A DNA stretch of 38,730 bases, from NCBI GenBank assembly GCA_947383005.1, contig CANDBT010000042.1:1-38730 (forward strand). The letters are read 5' to 3'. Both the position numbers and the translations under genes were made by a program. This DNA is from an uncultured bacterium. Lineage in GTDB: Bacteria > Bacillota > Clostridia > Lachnospirales > Lachnospiraceae. Positions 26,775 to 35,165 of this stretch are shown here, one piece after another (within the stretch, counting starts at the first letter, position 1; each line of letters begins with the position of its first letter). The notes under the pieces were generated by a model. That model worked only from the letters and a program-made list of their open reading frames with translations, had not been told where the DNA came from and searched no databases.

Positions 26775-28532
26775 CTATTTCTCCTCCGCAAACAACTTAT
26801 CCAAAGAAGCAGAAATATCAGCCTCCAGCACATGAATCCGCGCCACGATATCCTCCACTTTTTCCGGTGCCTGATACTCATAGAAATATCTTGTCATAGG
26901 TATCTCATACCCCACCTTCGTCTTTTTCTTATCAATCCACGCATCATCCGCATATGGCAGCACTTCCCTCTCAAAATACCTGTCAATATCCTGTATAAGC
27001 GGTACATTCTCTGTATCACGCAGGCTTGCATCGGCAACCGGTTTTCCTTTTTTCAGGACAATTTCACCGTTCTCATCCCGCTGTGGTCTTTCCACCACAA
27101 TTTTGTTATATCCAAACTCTACCGTTTCAAATATTTTACTCTCACAATAGATTCCACTCTTATCTCCATACACAACACAGTTTTCAAAAGAACCATAAGT
27201 CTTTACAATCAGTTCCCGACACTGATCTGTAATATCGTTTCTTTTCGTTCCAATACTCTTTCTCCTTGCCTCATAACAATGAGAAGCATCTATAAGCTGT
27301 ACTTTTCCTTCCCGATATGCCGGTTTATTCTTGGAGCAAATCCAAATGTATGTACTGATGCCCGTATTCATAAACATATCCGTAGAAAGCTGCACAATAC
27401 AATCCAGCCAGTCGTTTTCCAAAATATATCTTCTAATCTCCGAAGAACCGCTTCCGGCATCTCCCGAAAATAACGGAGAACCGTTTTGTATGATCGCCAT
27501 CTTCCCATTCGGCGCAAGCTTAGAAAGCCCATTTAATACAAACAACTGCTGTCCGTCACTGATTTTAGGCAGTCCGGGTGCAAATCTGCCCTGTTCGCCT
27601 TTCGCTGCTTCTTCTTCCACCTTTTTCTGCTCACGTTTCCAGTCGATTCCAAAAGGCGGATTAGAAATACAATAATCAAAGGTAAATCCTGCAAACTGAT
27701 CGTCTGACAAGGTATCTCCAAACCGCATATTATCCGGATCTCCACCACGAATCATCATATCTGCTTTTGCTATTGCATAAGTAGACGGATTAAACTCCTG
27801 TCCAAAACAGGTGACTTCTATATCGCTGTTCAAATCATGGATTCTCTCTTCCATGCAGGAAAGCATCTGGGATGTTCCCATCGTCATATCATAGACTGTC
27901 ATTCCGCCTGCGTCTAAATTCGCATCCGCAAGCAGCAAATCCGTCATAAGATAGATAATATCCCTACTGGTAAAATGCGCTCCTGCTTCCTCTCCAAATG
28001 ACTCTGAAAAGCGGCGCACTAAGTCTTCAAAAATATAACCGCAATCCACAGCGCTGATTTTATCAGCGCCTAAATAACCTTTTTCAGAATTAAACTCTTT
28101 GATAATCAGATACAATGTATTACTCTCCACCATTCTTTTGATAATATTATCAAAATCAAACTTTGAAAGAACATCCTGCGCATTTGCAGAAAAACCAGCT
28201 AAATAATCTTTAAAATTCGTTTCTATATTATCCGGATCAGCCAAAAGCGTCTCAAATGTAAATTTGCTTGTATTATAAAACTGGTAGCCTGATGCCCTTG
28301 TCAAAAAACCGTCAATGACTGCCAAATGCTTCACTTTTTCGTACTGCGCAAGCACGTTATCATGCGTAGGCAGTAAACAATCATGAAATCTCTTGACCAC
28401 TGTCATAGGCAAAATAATAAGACCATATTCATGCGGCTTAAACGGTCCCCGAAGCATATCTGCCACATTCCAAATGACAGTCGCTTTTTCCGCTATATTG
28501 ATTCCAACATCACTAATTTTATTATTGCTCAT
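26775..28532 (-). CDS. hsdM: Type I N6-adenine methyltransferase subunit (HsdM)
   Basis: 585 residues. The N-terminal helical HsdM domain covers about 10-160. The catalytic domain has motif I in VYDMTMGTSQML (213-224, the usual FxGxG glycine replaced by MGTSQ) and motif IV NPPF at 291-294 (CISNPPFGIDW). AHFTSRDIIYLM precedes it, as in all HsdM proteins. It methylates adenine in the HsdS target and is needed for self-protection. The ATG overlaps the XRE gene's stop by 11 bases, so the two are coupled. Confidence 0.95.
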   Translation of the reverse strand: MSNNKISDVGINIAEKATVIWNVADMLRGPFKPHEYGLIILPMTVVKRFHDCLLPTHDNVLAQYEKVKHLAVIDGFLTRASGYQFYNTSKFTFETLLADPDNIETNFKDYLAGFSANAQDVLSKFDFDNIIKRMVESNTLYLIIKEFNSEKGYLGADKISAVDCGYIFEDLVRRFSESFGEEAGAHFTSRDIIYLMTDLLLADANLDAGGMTVYDMTMGTSQMLSCMEERIHDLNSDIEVTCFGQEFNPSTYAIAKADMMIRGGDPDNMRFGDTLSDDQFAGFTFDYCISNPPFGIDWKREQKKVEEEAAKGEQGRFAPGLPKISDGQQLFVLNGLSKLAPNGKMAIIQNGSPLFSGDAGSGSSEIRRYILENDWLDCIVQLSTDMFMNTGISTYIWICSKNKPAYREGKVQLIDASHCYEARRKSIGTKRNDITDQCRELIVKTYGSFENCVVYGDKSGIYCESKIFETVEFGYNKIVVERPQRDENGEIVLKKGKPVADASLRDTENVPLIQDIDRYFEREVLPYADDAWIDKKKTKVGYEIPMTRYFYEYQAPEKVEDIVARIHVLEADISASLDKLFAEEK

Positions 28533-28752
28533 TTTTATCAGTTTCCTCCTGCGTTCTTCTATAATTTACCAAATCTGCAAAATCGCAATCAAGCTTTTCA
28601 CATATACGTTCCAAAACAGATAAATTCACAGACTCTCCATTTGTCATTTTCGCCATAGTGCTTGAACTTAACCCCGTGCTTTTACATAAGTCACCCTTTT
28701 TCATACCCTTATCGATCAATAACTTCCATAGTCCGTTATAACTGATTGCCAT
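28522..28752 (-). CDS. XRE-family HTH regulator heading the type I R-M operon
   Basis: 76 residues, a stand-alone Cro/C1-type helix-turn-helix: LLIDKGMKKGDLCKSTGLSS, then STMAKMTNGESVNLSVLERI and CEKLDCDFADLV. The length matches the short R-M controllers common in Firmicutes. The gene is the first of the operon and overlaps hsdM. The likely role is to delay or limit R-M expression by binding its own promoter in the AT-rich gap upstream (28753-28874). No clear operator is visible there, only AATTTGAATATTCAAAT, a dyad near 28828-28844. Confidence 0.9.
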   Translation of the reverse strand: MAISYNGLWKLLIDKGMKKGDLCKSTGLSSSTMAKMTNGESVNLSVLERICEKLDCDFADLVNYRRTQEETDKNEQ

Positions 28753-28874
28753 AATATAGTTCCTCTTGCTTTCTACAAATCAGAGTTTCATAATATATTT
28801 AAAATCATAGCATTAATTTTCCAAATAATCAATTTGAATATTCAAATACTGTAATTTAAAATTCAAATATTTTT

Positions 28875-29276
28875 CTACTTCAACGTCTCAATCAAAAGAT
28901 TTAATGCTACCGCTATTTCTTCATTTAATTTCTTTTCACCTTCGCTCTTAGCATGTATATCAGCTATCTCGTGCATAACATCTATAATGATATGTGCATC
29001 ATCTTTAGTCGGTTTATCTGCACTTCCATTATTTAAGACCAATTGCACAGACTTTAAGAAAATTATAGTAACCGAATATCGATTCTCGTTAACATCAAAA
29101 TTATCTTTTATAAACTTAATTAAATATTCGACTGATTTCAGCATTTGTGAAACCGTCAAATTCTCTTTTCCATTTGTAGCAAGCACAGTATTACCCTGCA
29201 ATTTTCCGTGTGGAACTATAAATAACTCTTTAATTCCTATTTTTTCTATAAGATCTTGCACATATTTTTGCATCAT
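28875..29276 (-). CDS. Uncharacterised 133-residue protein
   Basis: The start MMQKYVQDLIEKIG follows the strong site GGAGGGAAT. The product looks soluble and mostly helical, with a central KSVEYLIKFIKDNFDVNENR segment. I recognise no domain. It is upstream of the XRE gene on the same strand, with a 122-base gap, and a dyad terminator lies beyond its start on the far side. It may be an accessory or immunity-type gene of the island; this is unproven. Confidence 0.6.
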   Translation of the reverse strand: MMQKYVQDLIEKIGIKELFIVPHGKLQGNTVLATNGKENLTVSQMLKSVEYLIKFIKDNFDVNENRYSVTIIFLKSVQLVLNNGSADKPTKDDAHIIIDVMHEIADIHAKSEGEKKLNEEIAVALNLLIETLK

Positions 29277-29340
29277 ATTCCCTCCTTCAAATCATCATAA
29301 ATACATAATACGCTTTTTCCAATGATAAATCAGCATATAA

Positions 29341-29377
29341 AAGTAGCAAGAACCTTTTTATTTTGTTCCTGCTACTT
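29341..29377. terminator. Bidirectional terminator-like hairpin
   Basis: Arms AAGTAGCAAGAAC and GTTCCTGCTACTT pair over 13 positions with one mismatch. T-rich runs follow on both strands. It separates the 133-residue gene's upstream side from the decayed plus-strand HTH frame. Confidence 0.6.
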
Positions 29378-29442
29378 TTTGCTCACAAGCAATAAATAAT
29401 TTTCTTCCCTCACTATCTACTCTGCTCTCGCCCTAATGCTAT

Positions 29443-29731
29443 TTGTTCTCCGCACCCAAATGCCTGACAGTAAAACAACTTGCGCTAAAAGCAAAGATAG
29501 CACCAACAACGCTTTATTCCATCATTCAGAGGGACACCGCTATCCGTTTTGACACCGCGCTTAGAATTTCTAATATATTGGATCGTACCGCCCGCATATT
29601 AAAAAAAATTGATTGCGGATTTATATGTACTGGATGATATCACCAGACGTGATCTGTTTGAATATGCAAAAATGTTGAAGAAAAATCATACTTCTCCTGA
29701 AAGAGCCGCTGACTTGAAAGATATTAAGTAA
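29443..29731 (+). pseudogene. Decayed helix-turn-helix gene
   Basis: The first frame (to 29637) has TVKQLALKAKIAPTTLYSII and RFDTALRISNILD, clearly a Cro/C1-type DNA-binding region. It then runs out at GFICTG. The family sequence seems to resume in another frame as LDDITRRDLFEYAKMLKKN, ending at TAA 29729-29731. The start is uncertain and no good ribosome site is seen. It lies just inside the right tuf-tail repeat, where integrative elements often carry regulator or integrase genes. Confidence 0.5.
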
Positions 29732-29769
29732 AAAAATAACGCAAGAATAAAATATCGTAGCTATTTTGT

Positions 29770-29795
29770 AGCCGCTTTATCCTCATAAAGTGGCT
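29770..29795. terminator. Strong hairpin followed by TTT
   Basis: AGCCGCTTTAT and ATAAAGTGGCT form an 11-pair stem (one G-T) with loop CCTC, followed by TTTT on the plus strand. A second hairpin, AAGGCTTT/AAAGCCTT at 29807-29836, follows at once. Two terminators just before the repeat at 29858 fit the end of a mobile element. Confidence 0.6.
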
Positions 29796-29857
29796 TTTCA
29801 CGTAAAAAGGCTTTCGGAGAAATCCCCAAAAGCCTTGATTTTACTGAATAAATTGTA

Positions 29858-29913
29858 ATTACTCAATAATAGAAACAACCCTGCCAGACCCAACAGTCCT
29901 GCCACCCTCACGG
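29858..29913. repeat. Direct repeat, tuf 3'-end-like attachment remnant (right copy)
   Basis: 56 bp, 53 identical to 15550-15605 and in the same orientation. The minus strand encodes REGGRTVGSGRVVSIIE and TAA, the normal EF-Tu C-terminus. Just upstream on that strand only TN remains before unrelated sequence. The two copies bracket 14.3 kb containing the type I R-M and HEPN/NTPase genes. Confidence 0.75.
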
Positions 29914-30116
29914 TTCGTAGGGAACATAATTATAATGCTTTTTCATGCATTTTATTGGATTTTGTGCTCATATTCTCCTATTTTAGCCGTACTATTTGAG
30001 GTTTTCAAATTTTTTAGAACCAAAATAGAACCACTCTTTTTAATGTCTTGAAAACATCTATAAATTGCTCAGAATTCATTGCCATTTTCGAGTAAAACAT
30101 TTTCTCTTATAAATAC
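29914..30116. other. Non-coding spacer between islands
   Basis: About 200 AT-rich bases between the right tuf-tail repeat and the 30-bp palindrome. I see no gene, promoter of note or RNA structure here. Confidence 0.5.
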
Positions 30117-30146
30117 TATATACATGGTGTTGACACCATGTATATA
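30117..30146. promoter_or_regulatory. 30-bp perfect palindrome at the end of the Thoeris genes
   Basis: Arms TATATACATGGTGT and ACACCATGTATATA flank TG. It lies 18 bases beyond the stop of the last thsB. It could act as a transcription end by its stem, as a protein-binding site, or as a boundary mark. A related palindrome (ACATGGTG core) is at 37114-37133, beyond the other end of the cassette. Confidence 0.7.
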
Positions 30147-30164
30147 CAATAAGTAAAACAAGTT

Positions 30165-30662
30165 CTAATACGTTCCTGAAGCAGAAATAGCATCTTCAAT
30201 TAATTGCTCCAAATGTTCCTCGATATCCGCATACACGTTCTTACTTGAGCTATAGCTTGAATCAAAACACTCCACAAAATTAGACAATCTCTTATTATCA
30301 TATGTCATTATGTTGTAAAACGGATTACTGCCTTTGGTTGTCTGTTCTCCCTGATTATCCTCCAAATTATGTATATATATTCCTACTATCCCTTTATTCA
30401 ATTCATATGCCTTTTCAATCTCATACTTTACCCATTTTCTCGTTGACGTTGTACTTCCAACCAAAACCACCAAGCATGAACGCATTGCTAATTGGGAATC
30501 TATCCACTCTTTAATCTTTGCATCCGTTTTAAGTTTTACTTCTTCCCAGTCATTATCAGAAAATGTAGAGGAATCAGATACTTTCCCCATATTTCTCACT
30601 TGACCAGCCCTCCAATTATCCTTATTGTACTCGAAACTGAAAAACACTTGCCTTTTTGCCAT
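30165..30662 (-). CDS. thsB: Thoeris ThsB-type TIR protein (DUF1863 form)
   Basis: 165 residues. The opening AKRQVFFSFEYNKDNWRAGQ and VRNMG match the DUF1863/ThsB N-terminus (VFFSFHY...RxxxVRN in the Bacillus cereus protein). The STRKWVKYEIEKAYELNKG segment supplies the conserved TIR glutamate, Glu in KYEI. NPFYNIMTY follows. Known ThsB proteins sense phage and make a cyclic ADP-ribose isomer from NAD+ that activates ThsA. It starts 7 bases after thsA. It is about 25-30 residues shorter than the B. cereus ThsB at the C-terminus. A second, different ThsB lies upstream of thsA. Confidence 0.85.
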   Translation of the reverse strand: MAKRQVFFSFEYNKDNWRAGQVRNMGKVSDSSTFSDNDWEEVKLKTDAKIKEWIDSQLAMRSCLVVLVGSTTSTRKWVKYEIEKAYELNKGIVGIYIHNLEDNQGEQTTKGSNPFYNIMTYDNKRLSNFVECFDSSYSSSKNVYADIEEHLEQLIEDAISASGTY

Positions 30663-30669
30663 AAAATCA

Positions 30670-32100
30670 TTACCTCCTAATTAATTTTATAAATTTTAAT
30701 ACATTATCAATCAATGTATTATTATCCACCTTGCTATTCAACTTTTCAAAAGTTTCTTTCAAATCCGCATCAACTTTATTATAATACTTTGCCAAATCCT
30801 TATTTACTTCTTCCCAAATTTCTTGAGCCACATAGCCAGTGCAGCCAATAGGAACTATTAAATTATGTTGTTCTTTTGCAATTTGAAACTCAGACCTCAT
30901 ACCATTAGCTAATACTATATTTCCATTTTCCAATTTATTTCCAAACAGAAATATAGATATTCCAGCTCTTGATATCATATCTTCACGATACTGTTTCCAT
31001 AACTTTTGTCTTGTATCTTCATTTTCTATTCCTTGAGGAAACGGTCTCAAAAGCAATCTGCTTTCATTTATAGTTTTTCTCCTCATATAAATTTCTTGTA
31101 AAGCTCCTGTTATAACAGCACTTCCTACACCAACTCCAAATCCAGATATAATATTATATTCTTCACGGATTAATCTATTGCTTAGCTGGTGTATAAATTC
31201 CACAGCTTCTTTTTCCTCATAATCTCCATATTCAGCCGCACTTCCAGAAACAAATATATTATCATTATTTAATCGTCTACTGATCTCTTCCAACACATTC
31301 GTAATTTCATCATATTCATCTATCATTAAAGCGCGTATATTATATCTTTTTAAATCCTCAACAAAAAACTGATGTTTCCGCTCCGCATACTTATAATCTG
31401 CTCTATTTTCATATTCATTTTCTTTAATTTTGCGTATAAGGGCGTAATGCTGTCTCTTATTTTCTCCATAATCAATTCTTATTCTACTCAAAATATAATC
31501 AATATTTGGATCTGCGAAGCTAAATCCAATGAACAAAAATGTCTTTGAAATCAGATCTCCGCTTAATGCGGTTATAAACTGTGCATGTTCACGATAATAC
31601 TTCTCATAGTCATCTTTAATGAGAATTGCTTCATCTGGATTATTTTTATCACCATGCATTTTATATACAACGGCATCCCGATGCGGTTTGGTAATAGAAA
31701 ACTGTTTATTATTATATTTCACATCAACAACACGTTGTGCATCTGCTAATGCATCTTCTATCAGAGAATCATAGTTAGTCGTCCAGTATGTAAATATTGG
31801 CAGTCTTGCCAGTATCTTGTGATTCACCCCAAACTCCTTTTCCTTAGAAAATTCTTCAAAAATCACATCATTGATTATACTTCTGTTTCCATTTTTGTTA
31901 TAACAATATTGTGCTAATGAAACTAAATCATGCTCTTTATCTACATTCAACCCTAATTCTTCTGCAATATCTCTCAATAAATTTTTCCAGTCCACGTATC
32001 CTGAACTCTTTGAAAAGCCTGCCCCTGCAAAAATAGCTGCATTATTATTTCTTATTTCTTTTACATACCTTTCAACAAATGCAGAAATTTCTCTATTCAT
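30670..32100 (-). CDS. thsA: Thoeris ThsA (SIR2-SLOG NADase)
   Basis: 476 residues, the same length as Bacillus cereus ThsA as I recall it. The SIR2 domain (1-275) has the NAD-binding loop FAGAGFS (24-30), TTNYD with Asn109 and KMHGD with His149. The 40-residue spacing of these two equals that of the catalytic Asn112/His152 in B. cereus ThsA. The C-terminal SLOG domain (about 285-476) opens with IFVSGSAAEYG and has IISGFGVGVGSAVITGA, the nucleotide pocket that binds the ThsB signal. When activated it destroys NAD+ and stops the infected cell. The catalytic residues are intact. Flanked by two thsB-type genes with 11- and 7-base gaps, so the three form one unit. Confidence 0.93.
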   Translation of the reverse strand: MNREISAFVERYVKEIRNNNAAIFAGAGFSKSSGYVDWKNLLRDIAEELGLNVDKEHDLVSLAQYCYNKNGNRSIINDVIFEEFSKEKEFGVNHKILARLPIFTYWTTNYDSLIEDALADAQRVVDVKYNNKQFSITKPHRDAVVYKMHGDKNNPDEAILIKDDYEKYYREHAQFITALSGDLISKTFLFIGFSFADPNIDYILSRIRIDYGENKRQHYALIRKIKENEYENRADYKYAERKHQFFVEDLKRYNIRALMIDEYDEITNVLEEISRRLNNDNIFVSGSAAEYGDYEEKEAVEFIHQLSNRLIREEYNIISGFGVGVGSAVITGALQEIYMRRKTINESRLLLRPFPQGIENEDTRQKLWKQYREDMISRAGISIFLFGNKLENGNIVLANGMRSEFQIAKEQHNLIVPIGCTGYVAQEIWEEVNKDLAKYYNKVDADLKETFEKLNSKVDNNTLIDNVLKFIKLIRR

Positions 32101-32111
32101 AATTCAACACC

Positions 32112-32693
32112 TCATCTTCTCGAAAACCAATCTTCTAATGGCAACAATGTGCAATTGCCATCTTCATTTGTACATACATAATATCCCGCCGCTACTGATG
32201 AACCATTTTTATATCTATCTCCATACTCTTGTTTTACAATATATGGATAAATAGACATATACTCATTACCCTTGTAAAGCGAGTCACTGCCTCCTTTGGG
32301 CTTCATCGGGAAAAGCGCAATATTATCTTGAAACTTTTTTGCATCTCCAAACCCCAATTCCCAATTGCACCATTTTGATTCAACTGCCCCATTTGTTGCC
32401 AGCAATATAAACTTATTGCATTGTGTTATTTTTTCTTTTATCCTTAATGCTGTCTTACCAGAAGTATTGTTAGGCATTAGCGGATCACGACTGTCTATAT
32501 AGGCTTTGACATGATAGTTATTTTCCAAAAAGCCAATCAATCCCATTAAATCTTTTAAGTCATCGTGTTTATGGGAAATAAAAACTGTTGTTCTCCCAAC
32601 TTTTTCATAAAATTCTGTAACTGGTTTGACTGCTTCATCTAACCTAATATCCATATAATCATTAAAATCACCTTGTTCAAATATATGTTTCAT
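32112..32693 (-). CDS. thsB: Thoeris second ThsB-type TIR protein
   Basis: 193 residues. A 30-residue leader precedes a TIR domain: TTVFISHKHDDLKDLMGLIG (strand A and BB-type region), VKAYIDSRDP, CNKFILLATNGAVESKWCNW and ELGFGDAKK with the catalytic-type Glu directly after WCNW. The C-terminus carries IYPYIVKQEYGDRYKNGS. It is not close in sequence to the 165-residue ThsB downstream of thsA. Thoeris loci with several TIR proteins are known, and each is thought to detect different phages. The start follows AAAGAGGTAAGAA. It lies 56 bases after the endonuclease stop, so it may share the longer transcript. Confidence 0.88.
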   Translation of the reverse strand: MKHIFEQGDFNDYMDIRLDEAVKPVTEFYEKVGRTTVFISHKHDDLKDLMGLIGFLENNYHVKAYIDSRDPLMPNNTSGKTALRIKEKITQCNKFILLATNGAVESKWCNWELGFGDAKKFQDNIALFPMKPKGGSDSLYKGNEYMSIYPYIVKQEYGDRYKNGSSVAAGYYVCTNEDGNCTLLPLEDWFSRR

Positions 32694-32749
32694 TTCTTAC
32701 CTCTTTAGCAATTTAATACTATTCTTCAAACATATTCCTATATAGCTCC

Positions 32750-33667
32750 CTATCTCGGTCCTAAAAACTTATCCCCATTCAAATGTATCATATGCTCCGG
32801 CATCTCCGCAATCCAGACTTCCGTTTCCCATGCCAAATTTTCTGAAAATCTCTTATAAGTCTTAAAATCAAGAAATGCTGTCACAAAGATTTTCCCTGCC
32901 GCTACACTCTTTGTCATTTCAGTTATTTCCAATATTCTTTTAGCGTCCATCGGACCTACGGAAGTCACTGATTCAACAAAATATATCCAGTCTTTATCTT
33001 CTCTGTACAAAACCACATCCGGCATCTTGTCATGCAAAGTTATTTCAAATCCCAATTCTTTTAACTTATCAACATTCTTTACCAAATCTTTCTCTATGGT
33101 ATCACCAACATACAAACATTCTGAATTGGGCGCAAATCGTGGCGCAAATTCCTGAATAATAGCCTTTTGCAGTTCATTGTGTCTGCCTATAGAAAATTGA
33201 AAATCTGCTCCATTGATACGCACCGGCATCATTGTCATTTTCTTTTTTGAAGCATACATGTCTACCAGTTTTTCATGATATTCCAAAAATCGACTTACAG
33301 ACTTTTGCCATTCTGATGTTTGAAATGTCCTTACCATCTGCAATGTTTCTTCTGTAAGCCTGTACCTGTAATTAGGACTGTTTGTGGCTTTTCCATTATC
33401 CTCTACAAGTGCGGCATTGCGAAAATGATGTAATGCCTGTTTACGAAAAGTTTCCCTGCTGTTTTCCGCATAAGTTGATCCATAATATGTATTCGCAAAT
33501 TGGATAATATCATGGATACGAATCCACTCATTTCCAGCATCTTCCCATAATGTATCCGGCTTTATCCCTGCCATTGCCAACAGCACATAACAGCAAATAT
33601 CTGCCTGCTGCGTTTTCGGCATTCCAAGCATTTTCAGAAGTTCTCTTGCCTCATTAATTTTATCCAC
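32750..33667 (-). CDS. BsuBI/PstI-family type II restriction endonuclease
   Basis: 305 residues. The N-terminal helical half (1-130, with RIHDIIQFANTYYGSTYAEN and RETFRKQALHHF) and the C-terminal catalytic half match BsuBI/PstI enzymes. The core is MPDVVLYREDKDWIYFVESV with Asp217 and Glu232, followed by the family phrase TSVGPMDAKR. Characterised family members cut CTGCAG; this protein's target is inferred. The GTG start overlaps the methyltransferase stop by 8 bases, so nuclease translation depends on prior methyltransferase translation. It is intact, unlike the relic at 6389-6688. Confidence 0.93.
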   Translation of the reverse strand: MDKINEARELLKMLGMPKTQQADICCYVLLAMAGIKPDTLWEDAGNEWIRIHDIIQFANTYYGSTYAENSRETFRKQALHHFRNAALVEDNGKATNSPNYRYRLTEETLQMVRTFQTSEWQKSVSRFLEYHEKLVDMYASKKKMTMMPVRINGADFQFSIGRHNELQKAIIQEFAPRFAPNSECLYVGDTIEKDLVKNVDKLKELGFEITLHDKMPDVVLYREDKDWIYFVESVTSVGPMDAKRILEITEMTKSVAAGKIFVTAFLDFKTYKRFSENLAWETEVWIAEMPEHMIHLNGDKFLGPR

Positions 33668-35147
33668 AATATCCCTCCAATATCATATTGCAATTACTTT
33701 CTGACATATCCTTGCTTTTCATCAGTTTTCTGCCCATTTCCTGTATGCTTTCTAAATCAGGCACAGGCATTGCGTTTATTTCTGTTGAATTTACCTGCGT
33801 TGAACCATTTAGAATCCTATAATATTCATCGTAAAGTGTAGAATTAAAAATTACATATAATCCATACACAAGACATTCTGACATTTCCGTTATCAATCCA
33901 TCTACAAAATTTATCTTATTCTGTGTGCTGATTTTCTTATACTGAGGATATTTCTTTGATAAATATACCCCACACTGCAGTCTGCGCCTTTCTTCTTTTG
34001 CAGTAAAACGCTTAACAAATAAATAATTCCGATTATCCTGCATTAGTCCTTTTTGGTCAGTCACAACATACTCATGTTCTTTCTGGATAGGAAACTGCAC
34101 TTGTCCATGTTTGATATGTTGTGAGTAAAAAAGCGGAATCGCCCCTTCCTCTGCATCATCACGAAGTATCTCGCGATTGCGAAAATCAACTGTCAATCCC
34201 GTTTTCATTTTTAGTCCAATATCCGGTAATGTTTTATCAAATCTATGTAATCGTTTCAACACGGAAACTTCTTTTTCATCTGTTACTAAATAAACATAAT
34301 AATCATCTCCCGAAACTACCAGGCTATATGGCACTGTCAGCGAAGTTAGATCAGCAAAATCACTGTTTGATTGTGAAGAAGTGATCGTAACCTCTTCTGG
34401 CGTTTGGTTTGTCCTTTTTACTTTTATAATGATTGTTTCCTGCAAGACATCTTCTTTATCAAACACCTTATTTCTGCTTACAAATAAATGAATATGTTCT
34501 AATTTCCCTTCTGTTAAAAAATACTGTCTAAATCGCTTAAAATAAGCCCCAGAAGTCCATGAACGAGGGATAATATACACCATCTCCCCTTCACTATCAA
34601 GATTAAACAATCCCATTGCTGCAAAAATAAAATATAAATTGGGGGCGCCATAACATACGTCTGGCATAGCTGTTGCTTCCGGTGCATCTTTAGGTATCTT
34701 CATATATGGAGGATTGCCAATAACAAAATCATATTTCTTAGGATCGAAATTGCCGCCCAACATATGATTGAAGTCCAAATACTGACTTGTAATATAATTA
34801 TCTGTGACAACATGAATTTGTATGTCTTTTTTAGAGTTTACCTGACAAGTATGCAAGTTCTCTTTTAACAATTCCAAAATGTTGTCATCATTTTCATAGC
34901 AGGTTAACTCTATCGTCTGAATAGAATTCATCTGTTCTAATCGTTCTAAAAGCGCACACGCCAATATGCCCGAACCTGCCCCTGCATCTAAAATGCGAAT
35001 CTTGAACAAATTTTCAGGAATAGTATATAGTCCAGCCATAAAACGTGCTGTCTCTTTACTTGTAAAAAACTGACCATATTTTTTACGCTCTTTTTTCGGC
35101 ATATCATCAATATATCTGTTTGTACGTTCAATAATGCAATCTAACAT
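33660..35147 (-). CDS. BsuBI/PstI-type N6-adenine DNA methyltransferase
   Basis: 495 residues. KKYGQFFTSKETARFMAGL (23-41) is the Eco57I/TaqI-type opening, motif I is RILDAGAGSGIL (51-62) and motif IV NPPY is at 145-148 in FVIGNPPYMKI. The C-terminal half is the target-recognition domain. It should methylate adenine in the same site the paired endonuclease cuts, by family CTGCAG. It starts 18 bases after the RT stop and overlaps the endonuclease. A frameshifted copy is at 6681-8146. Confidence 0.94.
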   Translation of the reverse strand: MLDCIIERTNRYIDDMPKKERKKYGQFFTSKETARFMAGLYTIPENLFKIRILDAGAGSGILACALLERLEQMNSIQTIELTCYENDDNILELLKENLHTCQVNSKKDIQIHVVTDNYITSQYLDFNHMLGGNFDPKKYDFVIGNPPYMKIPKDAPEATAMPDVCYGAPNLYFIFAAMGLFNLDSEGEMVYIIPRSWTSGAYFKRFRQYFLTEGKLEHIHLFVSRNKVFDKEDVLQETIIIKVKRTNQTPEEVTITSSQSNSDFADLTSLTVPYSLVVSGDDYYVYLVTDEKEVSVLKRLHRFDKTLPDIGLKMKTGLTVDFRNREILRDDAEEGAIPLFYSQHIKHGQVQFPIQKEHEYVVTDQKGLMQDNRNYLFVKRFTAKEERRRLQCGVYLSKKYPQYKKISTQNKINFVDGLITEMSECLVYGLYVIFNSTLYDEYYRILNGSTQVNSTEINAMPVPDLESIQEMGRKLMKSKDMSESNCNMILEGYCG

Positions 35148-35165
35148 CGTTTACCTTCTTTTCAA

